NCBI RefSeq assembly: GCF_000814475.1 | Contig: NZ_JSVC01000006.1 | Coordinates: 117,087-181,086 of the forward strand | DNA length: 64,000 bases | Reading direction: 5' to 3' | From: Flavihumibacter solisilvae | Lineage (GTDB): Bacteria; Bacteroidota; Bacteroidia; Chitinophagales; Chitinophagaceae | In this document: one piece after another, positions 53,844-60,907 of the stretch | Numbering within the stretch: position 1 is the first letter of the stretch | Layout: every line of letters starts with the position of its first letter | The notes under the pieces: generated by a model | What the model was told of the DNA's origin: nothing | The model's input: the letters and a program-made list of their open reading frames with translations, nothing else | Databases searched by the model: none | Program-made: the position numbers and the translations under genes

Positions 53844-56840
53844 TTGAAAAGCAGCTTCCATCTGGCACTTCTTTTCATCCTGCTTTCCACGACTGTGGGA
53901 GCACAACAGCCACTTTTCTATCAGTTTACTCACATTGGAGAGAACGAAGGATTAAGCAGCACTTATGCACGTAGAATTTTACAGGACCCTTTTGGATTTA
54001 CATGGGTCGGTACGCAAGATGGTCTAAATAGGTTTGACGGGAAAAAGACGGTAGTCTATAATAAAGATAAGAAAATCCAACACAAATTATCAGGATCGGA
54101 TATACGAGATCTATTAATTGACACAGCACGTAATACCCTTTGGGTACTGACTTCATATGGAGGGTTGGATGGCATAGACTACACAACCGGAACAGTCCAT
54201 CTTTCCATTAGCCAACATCAAGACACAGCCCTGGCCAGTACCCTTCTCAATTCCATGGCGCTTTCTAACGGTCAGCTATTAATTGGCAGTAGTACCGGTC
54301 TTCTTATCCTAAATTATTCAAAATTAAAACTGGAGCCTTTTATAGAGGCTACCAAGACCTATGCAACCTCGAACATTGACCGCGTAATAAACCTTCCTGG
54401 CGGCAAAATGTGTCTTTTCACTCAAAATCGAGGCATCCAACTCCTTGACATTCATCAAGCCAGAATATTGCAGGAATATAAAGACTCTACCCTACCCAAA
54501 GTGCTAAGGACTTATGATTGCATTCTACTTTCCGAAAACCAGGTACTTTTCGCCTCTAACGATGGCCTTCTGCAACTCAACATTACCTCAGATAATGAAA
54601 TTTCAATTTACAAGTCATACCTGTCTGACTATGGATTGGCTAACCACAATCCAGTATATGCATGTTGGAAAGACAAGAGCGGAGACATCTGGATAAGCGA
54701 TGCGCAAACAGTCTTGCGGCTAAACGGAGTCACAAAAACATATAAAATACTAAGGGAAAACGGAAGTGCAGACGACAACATGTGGTTACCGGCGGTATAT
54801 TCTTTTTACACCGACAATGACGACATCCTTTGGTTAGGTTGCCAAAAAGGCCTGGCTTATGCGGAAAACAGGCCTTCCCCTTTCTTTAGAATTACCAAAT
54901 CGTCAACCTCGCTGAACAAAATAGAACACGCCTATTACACAGAACAAATCAACGACACTTCCCTACTTATTTGTTCCCCAAAAGGTTTATTCAGATATAA
55001 TCCTGGCTCAGCAGACGTAAGCCCAATTTCACATGGACTTACCTACTACTACTCATTCAGCATAAACAATAACCGTATCATCGCTTCTAATAGCAACGGA
55101 ACTTTTGTCATAGAAAAGAACAAAATCATGCCCTGGGAACATGTATATCCTGAATTTAAACCGCTTCCCCGGCTCATCCTAAACAGCAGAGTAAGTGTAG
55201 GTGATTCGCTTTTACTTTTTGGAACTGAAAATTTCAATGGCCTTCTTGTGTGGAACCATAAAAGAAAAACAGCCAGGATGATTAATACGGAAACACCAGT
55301 ACATATAAATGAGAAAAGTATTAACGCCCTGTATAAAAGTAAGTCAAACGATATTTGGGTATTGGGAGACCACTCAATATCAATTTTAAATCCTCAACTA
55401 TCGAAATGCCGCGAAGTTTTACCATACAACCCCGCAAACCGAACTTACTATTCTATATTTTTTGATGCCTGCCAGGTAAATGATCAATATTATATCGCTT
55501 CATATAGTTCAGGCATAGTTGTACTCGACACAAATCTGAATTTTGTCCGTGAAATAACCACCAAAGAAGGACTGAGTAACAATGGAGTTTACAAATTACT
55601 ACCATATAAGGACAGCATCGTTTTTGTAACAACAAACAATGGGCTTTCGATTCTTCCGGCGACAAAGGCTGGCAAGACTCTAAATATCTTCAGAAATGAT
55701 GGCCTGCATTCAAATACTTTTGAAGAAAATAGCGGTTGCCTTTATAAGGATATGATAATTGCCGGTGGAGCAGGGGGACTAACTATAATTAACCCGGCGT
55801 TGATAAAACTAGATACCATTGCCCCACCCCTATTTCTAGATAAAATCTTAGCAAAACGTAAAAATGGCGTACTTGATACAGCTAACATTAGCCTGGAAAC
55901 CATATCGATTCCCAATGACGTCTTGCAGACCGACATATATTTTTCAGCATTGAACTATTCAGGCATTCACAATACAAAGTATGCCTATCAGATCCCCGAA
56001 CTACATGACCAGTGGATTTCCCTTGAAGATAAAAACTTCATTTCATTGATTGGCCTGGCTCCTGGTCGTTACAACCTACTAGTAAAAGCATCAAACGAAA
56101 ATGACTTTTGGACTCCGGAACCCTATGCGTTGCAATTGATCTTTATGCCAAAATGGTATCAATCTATAGGATTCAAAATAACAGTGCTAATACTCATCGC
56201 TTTTTTATTATACGGACTTTATAAATTCAGACTCATCCAACTCAGAAAACAGGAAAAGATTAGAAAAGAAATTGCCAGTGATCTTCATGACGATATTGGA
56301 AGCAACCTGAATTCAATGAAGATCTTCACACATATGGCGATTAAAGATCCGGAAAGCAAAGAATATCTTGGATACCTGGAAGAATCAATTACTCAAACAA
56401 CTCAAGGGCTACGTGATATTATATGGGTACTGGATGATTCTTTCGATACAGTTCAGGAACTTATGGAGCGAATAAGATCCTTTGCGAGTCCAATTTGTTT
56501 ACACCAAAACATTGCCGTTACCTACTATATGAATCCCTCAGGAAGAAATTTCAAACTCGATAAAGCAGAGAAACGAAATTTTCTTCTGATAGCAAAAGAA
56601 TTAATTAACAACAGCATAAAATATGCTGAATGCACGGAGATCCGGGTTTCAATTGAATTTACCAAAACCGATCGCCTGTTAGAGATCGGGGATGACGGCC
56701 GGGGTTTCGACATGCAAAAAAGAAAAACCGGAAACGGGATAAAGAACATCCAGGACCGGGCAAAATTAATGGGGTACACGTGCATTCTAACCTCAACAAA
56801 TACAGGCACAAAGGTCAAACTTCATAAAAAACTTGACTAG
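53844..56840 (+). CDS. Sensor kinase: Reg_prop propeller, Y_Y_Y, membrane helix, HisKA_3
   Basis: 998 residues starting at a TTG (53844); no ATG occurs before the signal peptide KSSFHLALLFILLSTTVGAQ, so the TTG is the likely start. The periplasmic part has two-component-regulator propeller repeats from about 35 (EGLSSTYARRILQDPFGFTW) to about 660 and a Y_Y_Y-type domain (AYQIPELHDQWISLED, APGRYNLLVKASNEN). One membrane helix (about 776-792) is followed by HisKA_3 with phospho-His815 (ASDLHDDIGSNLNS) and a HATPase (N-box ELINNSIKYA, DDGRGF). It is the partner of the LuxR regulator at 51567 and likely senses a periplasmic ligand, often a glycan in this architecture. Confidence 0.93.
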   Translation: MKSSFHLALLFILLSTTVGAQQPLFYQFTHIGENEGLSSTYARRILQDPFGFTWVGTQDGLNRFDGKKTVVYNKDKKIQHKLSGSDIRDLLIDTARNTLWVLTSYGGLDGIDYTTGTVHLSISQHQDTALASTLLNSMALSNGQLLIGSSTGLLILNYSKLKLEPFIEATKTYATSNIDRVINLPGGKMCLFTQNRGIQLLDIHQARILQEYKDSTLPKVLRTYDCILLSENQVLFASNDGLLQLNITSDNEISIYKSYLSDYGLANHNPVYACWKDKSGDIWISDAQTVLRLNGVTKTYKILRENGSADDNMWLPAVYSFYTDNDDILWLGCQKGLAYAENRPSPFFRITKSSTSLNKIEHAYYTEQINDTSLLICSPKGLFRYNPGSADVSPISHGLTYYYSFSINNNRIIASNSNGTFVIEKNKIMPWEHVYPEFKPLPRLILNSRVSVGDSLLLFGTENFNGLLVWNHKRKTARMINTETPVHINEKSINALYKSKSNDIWVLGDHSISILNPQLSKCREVLPYNPANRTYYSIFFDACQVNDQYYIASYSSGIVVLDTNLNFVREITTKEGLSNNGVYKLLPYKDSIVFVTTNNGLSILPATKAGKTLNIFRNDGLHSNTFEENSGCLYKDMIIAGGAGGLTIINPALIKLDTIAPPLFLDKILAKRKNGVLDTANISLETISIPNDVLQTDIYFSALNYSGIHNTKYAYQIPELHDQWISLEDKNFISLIGLAPGRYNLLVKASNENDFWTPEPYALQLIFMPKWYQSIGFKITVLILIAFLLYGLYKFRLIQLRKQEKIRKEIASDLHDDIGSNLNSMKIFTHMAIKDPESKEYLGYLEESITQTTQGLRDIIWVLDDSFDTVQELMERIRSFASPICLHQNIAVTYYMNPSGRNFKLDKAEKRNFLLIAKELINNSIKYAECTEIRVSIEFTKTDRLLEIGDDGRGFDMQKRKTGNGIKNIQDRAKLMGYTCILTSTNTGTKVKLHKKLD

Positions 56841-56891
56841 CTTAGGCTAACATTGGTTTTTCGCCATACTCTACTTTATCAAACTACAAAA

Positions 56892-56905
56892 CGGGAAATT
56901 TCCCC
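56892..56905 (+). promoter_or_regulatory. GGGAAATTTCCC box upstream of the C70-like protease/caspase operon
   Basis: CGGGAAATTTCCCC contains the same perfect 12-bp palindrome as 50976. It starts 129 bp before the ATG at 57022. TAAATTAGCCTTG lies 36 bp after its first G; a nearly identical TAAATTAGCTTTA follows the box at 60819. Confidence 0.6.
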
Positions 56906-57021
56906 TTTAAACAGCCCGCCTCAGGATCTAAATTAGCCTTGAAGATAACTGATATAATCTCCTCCCTAGGTAATCCGCACGGATATTAGTTCACTCGTTT
57001 TAAAACAATAAAATAGTTGTT

Positions 57022-57690
57022 ATGAAAACGTTTATAATCGTGATATTGATTAATCTCTTTGCGCAAGAGACAAATACAAAACCGGAGGGAAACATTTTAG
57101 ATATTGATCCTGTTTATCAGCAGACGCAGCAATGGTGCTGGGTAAGTTGCGGGGAAATGGTATTTAAATACTATGACATTTGTTCAATAAACCCTGTTGG
57201 CGACTATCAATGTGGAATTATAGCATTATTACATCCCCAATGCGACTATAACTGTTATAGCTGCGTTGTATCTGCAGGGACGACACAGCGGATCATCAAT
57301 ATGTTCAAGCAATACCCTGCGTATGCCCGAAGTATTTGTGGAAGCTATAGATCATCAATTACTTGCACTGAATATTATGGTGCATTGAGCACAGCGTCAA
57401 TAATGGCTTCCATAGATGACGACATGCCTATCCTGGCGGGTGTAAATCCAAGTGGCCGGGCTTCCAGTTATGAATCTGAGCACGCCTGCCTGATTATCGG
57501 ATACATGATCGACGATGATGATGAAGTAACCTTAATTGTGAATGATCCCTATCCATATGACAGGATGGGAGTCCGCAATCCATACTATGAAGCTGGTGGC
57601 GATGAATTACAACTCGGACAATATGAAATAGAATATTATGCATTCCGGCGTCAACTCGCCTGGAACCGTTCTTTAAGCAGAATCCGATAA
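57022..57690 (+). CDS. AvrRpt2-like (C70/papain-like) secreted cysteine protease
   Basis: 222 residues. A short signal-like N-terminus (MKTFIIVILINLFAQETNTK) is followed by the papain-like motif QQTQQWCWVSCGEMVF, with catalytic Cys39 and the oxyanion Gln just before; His154 (SEHACLIIGYM) and Asp175 (LIVNDPYPYD) complete the triad. This Q...CW / H / D layout fits the AvrRpt2/C70 papain-like family. Ten cysteines imply disulfides and an extracytoplasmic location. It is the first gene of a unit with a caspase-like gene 82 bp downstream and has its own GGGAAA/CCC box. The substrate is unknown. Confidence 0.85.
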   Translation: MKTFIIVILINLFAQETNTKPEGNILDIDPVYQQTQQWCWVSCGEMVFKYYDICSINPVGDYQCGIIALLHPQCDYNCYSCVVSAGTTQRIINMFKQYPAYARSICGSYRSSITCTEYYGALSTASIMASIDDDMPILAGVNPSGRASSYESEHACLIIGYMIDDDDEVTLIVNDPYPYDRMGVRNPYYEAGGDELQLGQYEIEYYAFRRQLAWNRSLSRIR

Positions 57691-57772
57691 CTTGTTTAGC
57701 TTGCCGCCATTTAGTCTGAATATTCTATTAATGTCGGGAATAAAGTTATTTTTTAAATGCTAACCGGATTAC

Positions 57773-58690
57773 ATGAAATGTCATTACATTCTCTTTAAGC
57801 GAATTGAACCTTGGAATATATCATTACTCCTGCTGAGTCTTGTATTTTCGAGTTCACTTGAGGCACAAAAAAAGAGTTACCTCCTGATGGTCGGATTGGA
57901 AGACATTGACTATGCAGCTTATCAAAAGAAAGGAAAGCACTACGATCCGGCCGCAACAATAGGAGTAGTGAATGATCTGACCAACATGAAATTTGTACTG
58001 GGCACAAACTACTCGATATCCATAACCCTGAAAGATAAGCTGGCTAGTCGGAAAAGTATCCTGGATACGTTGCGATATATAGGCAGAAATGTGAAAGCCG
58101 GAGACTTCTTCCTGTTTTATTTCACGGGGCATGGAGACACCATCAAAGACAGAAGCCTCGATGAGTTACAGGGCTATGACCAGGAACTAATTGCCTATGA
58201 TCAGCCCATCGTCGATGATGAGTTGTACAGGATTTTTATGCAGTACTTCAAAGAAACAGAAAATGTGATGATCGTTGATGCCTGCCATTCCGGGTCGATG
58301 TACAAGATCGCGCGACCATTTATCGATTATGGACCTGGTAAGATGGCAGTGGCTAGTTTCGAAATGAAGAGTACGAATAAAATGATGCGATCGGGATCCT
58401 GCTCATTAAATATGCAGCAATACCTTGATGAGCCTTTTAGTCTTTTGTACCTGGGCGCTGCTCCCAATGACCAGCCAGCCCTGGGCCAACTCTCGGGTGG
58501 CGTGCTAACACGAGGTATCTACCTGATCAACTTGCGGGCGAAGCAAAGCAACCGGTGGCAGCAATATACTTACCCAAAGTTTACCTGTGAATTGAAAGAC
58601 CTTATCAGGAAAAGTGGCCAGGATATCCAGTACCTCGAAATCGGCCAGGTAAGTACGGTTACGTCAAATAAAATTCCATTTACTCATTAA
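57773..58690 (+). CDS. Secreted caspase-like (C14) protease
   Basis: 305 residues. An N-terminal hydrophobic segment (about 16-31, ISLLLLSLVFSSSLEAQ) indicates export. The caspase fold is clear: first strand YLLMVGLEDIDYAAY, then His120 in FYFTGHGDTI and Cys171 in MIVDACHSGSMYK. The family cleaves after Arg, Lys or Asp; the specificity cannot be read. Most bacterial caspase-like enzymes in signalling systems are cytoplasmic, whereas this one has a leader. It lies between the C70-like protease and a secreted protein (11 bp), suggesting a protease unit outside the cytoplasm. Confidence 0.88.
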   Translation: MKCHYILFKRIEPWNISLLLLSLVFSSSLEAQKKSYLLMVGLEDIDYAAYQKKGKHYDPAATIGVVNDLTNMKFVLGTNYSISITLKDKLASRKSILDTLRYIGRNVKAGDFFLFYFTGHGDTIKDRSLDELQGYDQELIAYDQPIVDDELYRIFMQYFKETENVMIVDACHSGSMYKIARPFIDYGPGKMAVASFEMKSTNKMMRSGSCSLNMQQYLDEPFSLLYLGAAPNDQPALGQLSGGVLTRGIYLINLRAKQSNRWQQYTYPKFTCELKDLIRKSGQDIQYLEIGQVSTVTSNKIPFTH

Positions 58691-58701
58691 ACCAATTAAA
58701 C

Positions 58702-60003
58702 ATGAAAATTCTGTGTTGCTCCCTGTGTCTTGTGTTGTTCAATTTGACGGCCGCAGCGCAAAGCTATAAGCGCCTGAAGGATGACAATACCCTTTCCGGA
58801 GAATTATCCTACGCCTTACCCAAAACGGCTTTTGTGTTGGAAATCCCGGTTACGTATACCGTTCTATCGCGTAGCTCCGCGTACCAAAATTATACAGACG
58901 CTGATCAAATAAAATATTTCACCCTGAAGTATGGATTTAATGAGAAAAAATATAAGCTGTTAAATTCTGTTGAATCTTTTGCCCTCTCTGCAGTAATAGC
59001 CGATGATTCCATCAAGTGCACCGCAATCGGAGTCCGGGATGCCCATAAGGTGTTTTATGTCTCTTCTAACAGTGGCTGGAATAAAAACCAGGGTATAAGT
59101 TTCACATATGGTAATGATGGTGTATTATCGGAAGGGGAAGGTAGTTTCGAGAACAAGACTTTTGATGTCGTTGTTTCTGCTCTATCCGGTATCGTTAGTA
59201 TAGTGGGCAGTGTTTTCAAAGGTGCTGCCATTGCGCCCGTTCGGGATCCCAGTAAATATAAGATAGAAGTACTCGAAAACGCGCTTCAGCAGTTCGATGA
59301 CCTGAATACGATGGCGGATTATGAGATCTTCAAGGACAGGAAGGCCCATTTCCAAAAGAACTATGATGAGTTGTTCGCTCATATCTTCTACCTTGAGAAG
59401 AAAAAGACCATTATCTATAAGCTTGTCTATGTTCCGGATACCACCAATCAAACAGGCAAAACGCTTGACTTATTTTTTGCCCTGGATGATGGTACATTGA
59501 TAGTAAATAAAAATTTGGCGAACTATATTTTGCCTAAGGGAGCCAAGGATACTTCCACGATGAAGCCTGATTCTTACAAAGTACATTTTGGGCCCATTAC
59601 AGACCAGCCATCAACGAGCTATTCTCCCTGGAATGATGCTTCCAGCACAGGTTTTGCATTTAATGTGCCCCTGAAGTCACGGCTGGGAATCACTAATGAT
59701 AAAGGAAAAGTTGTCTACCTGGAGGATCAGAAATTGTCCCAATGGGGGATTGTCAGTTACATCAATACCAAGCGGAAATCAAAACATTCTTATGTCCTGG
59801 ATCCGGTAACAGGAGAACTAAAAAAGATCACTGTGGAAGGTAAGGCGATATTAGTCGACCAGGTAACAGCCGCATCAACCGCGGCGGGCAATCTGGTAAC
59901 GACAGTTAAAGGTGAAAGTGATGACACTAAATTAGAGAATGAAGTGAAACGACTGGAAAATGAGAAAAAGAAACGAGACTTAATTAAAGATCTTAACAAC
60001 TAA
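58702..60003 (+). CDS. Secreted protein with C-terminal coiled coil, unknown function
   Basis: 433 residues. Signal peptide MKILCCSLCLVLFNLTAAAQ. The segment SGELSYALPKTAFVLEIPVT resembles the start of the DUF4831-like Bacteroidota family, but the rest is not recognised. A hydrophobic Gly/Val stretch (FDVVVSALSGIVSIVGSVFK, about 155-175) and a charged coiled tail (about 405-433, KLENEVKRLENEKKKRDL) are visible. It begins 11 bp after the caspase-like gene, so the two are translated together; it could be its substrate or partner. A terminator follows. Confidence 0.75.
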   Translation: MKILCCSLCLVLFNLTAAAQSYKRLKDDNTLSGELSYALPKTAFVLEIPVTYTVLSRSSAYQNYTDADQIKYFTLKYGFNEKKYKLLNSVESFALSAVIADDSIKCTAIGVRDAHKVFYVSSNSGWNKNQGISFTYGNDGVLSEGEGSFENKTFDVVVSALSGIVSIVGSVFKGAAIAPVRDPSKYKIEVLENALQQFDDLNTMADYEIFKDRKAHFQKNYDELFAHIFYLEKKKTIIYKLVYVPDTTNQTGKTLDLFFALDDGTLIVNKNLANYILPKGAKDTSTMKPDSYKVHFGPITDQPSTSYSPWNDASSTGFAFNVPLKSRLGITNDKGKVVYLEDQKLSQWGIVSYINTKRKSKHSYVLDPVTGELKKITVEGKAILVDQVTAASTAAGNLVTTVKGESDDTKLENEVKRLENEKKKRDLIKDLNN

Positions 60004-60005
60004 AG

Positions 60006-60027
60006 AAAACCGGCTTAGGCCGGTTTT
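60006..60027 (+). terminator. Rho-independent terminator after the caspase unit
   Basis: AAAACCGGC - TTAG - GCCGGTTTT, a 9-bp stem with a 4-base loop and further T residues, 2 bp after the stop at 60003. It ends the protease/caspase operon. Confidence 0.85.
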
Positions 60028-60124
60028 TTGTTTTGCATCGTTTGCCCTCTTTAAAACATATGCCTGAATGGGCACGCCGACGGCAAGCCATCAAAAATCT
60101 ACTCTCCTCTAACTCTTTACGCTT

Positions 60125-60160
60125 AAATCCCGCAATGCTAATATTAGCATTGCGGGATTT
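60125..60160 (+). terminator. 36-bp perfect palindrome, terminator-like
   Basis: Two 18-bp arms that are exact reverse complements with no spacer (AAATCCCGCAATGCTAAT and its complement), ending in a T run (GGGATTTTTATT). GCATTGCGG recurs once more at 60169-60177. It may be a bidirectional terminator or a site for a dimeric protein. It lies about 100 bp beyond the terminator at 60006, with no gene between. Confidence 0.6.
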
Positions 60161-60435
60161 TTATTAAAGCATTGCGGAAACGCTTCCTATTCCATCGCAG
60201 GGTATTGGACCGGCTAGGGATGGCCGGTAGTTTTGTTGCATATAATTCCGCCGGGTTTGAGTTTTTTTGTTTTGAAACCAAGAATGAAAATTTTACGGCG
60301 GAGTAATGATGCTTATGTCTCCGGTAGTTTTGTTGATGAATATTTGTTGAACCGCGTTGGCATCGGCAGGATACCTTGGTCGCCTGGATATGTTCCGCTA
60401 TGGTTACAGGACAATAATTAACTAACAACAACTAT
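60161..60435. other. Intergenic stretch with a 15-bp direct repeat and no clear gene
   Basis: CCGGTAGTTTTGTTG occurs at 60224-60238 and again at 60321-60335, 97 bp apart. In two different frames it encodes GSFV inside two small open frames, MAGSFVAYNSAGFEFFCFET (60220 on) and MKILRRSNDAYVSGSFVDEY (60284-60421, 45 residues). Neither has other support. Together with 60028-60124, which holds nothing I can name, this is the gap between the operon terminator and the gene at 60436. Confidence 0.4.
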
Positions 60436-60711
60436 ATGGGTAAAAAATCGAAAATGGAAAAGAAGGGCAGTAAGCAGCAAAAAACAGTGCCGCCAATACC
60501 TCAGATTGCTTTAGGTCCGGATCGCTATTTGCACCACCTGGATGATAATACCGTGAAAGTCATTAGAATGTTTCTAATATCTGTTGTGGTGACCGTGTTG
60601 GGAGTGGTGCTTTTCCTCGGCCCCGTCCCCGGATCTTTGTATTTGTCAGCCATTATCGGAAAAGGGAAAGCTGTGGTTGAGTATCTTAAGAAAAATAACA
60701 GGAGCGGGTAG
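60436..60711 (+). CDS. Small single-span membrane protein
   Basis: 91 residues: a Lys-rich start (MGKKSKMEKKGSKQQKTVPP), a membrane segment (about 43-64, VIRMFLISVVVTVLGVVLFL) and a short basic tail. No family is recognised. It stands alone between two intergenic regions, 196 bp before the copper oxidase gene. Confidence 0.6.
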   Translation: MGKKSKMEKKGSKQQKTVPPIPQIALGPDRYLHHLDDNTVKVIRMFLISVVVTVLGVVLFLGPVPGSLYLSAIIGKGKAVVEYLKKNNRSG

Positions 60712-60818
60712 TTGTAGCGATGTATACTAGTCATGGGTGTGCAAATCCTTCTGTTTCACGGATATCGAGAAGTCCTTCAAACCTGACAATTAAATTAAAT
60801 CAAGGTCCGAGTATAAAC

Positions 60819-60832
60819 TGGGAAAAATACCC
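60819..60832 (+). promoter_or_regulatory. GGGAAA/CCC box upstream of the copper oxidase gene
   Basis: TGGGAAAAATACCC followed by TTCC, 88 bp before the ATG at 60908. TAAATTAGCTTTA lies about 31 bp after its first G, nearly the same as the element after the box at 56892. Confidence 0.6.
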
Positions 60833-60907
60833 TTCCTAACAACTCTCGTATAAATTAGCTTTATATGGTATCGTCCCATAGTTCTTCACATTCAAAACCG
60901 GGAAAAG

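Noticed and set aside
60144..60431. Minus-strand 95-residue frame
   Set aside because: Its start lies in a region of direct repeats, it has no domain, and its composition is basic and shadow-like.
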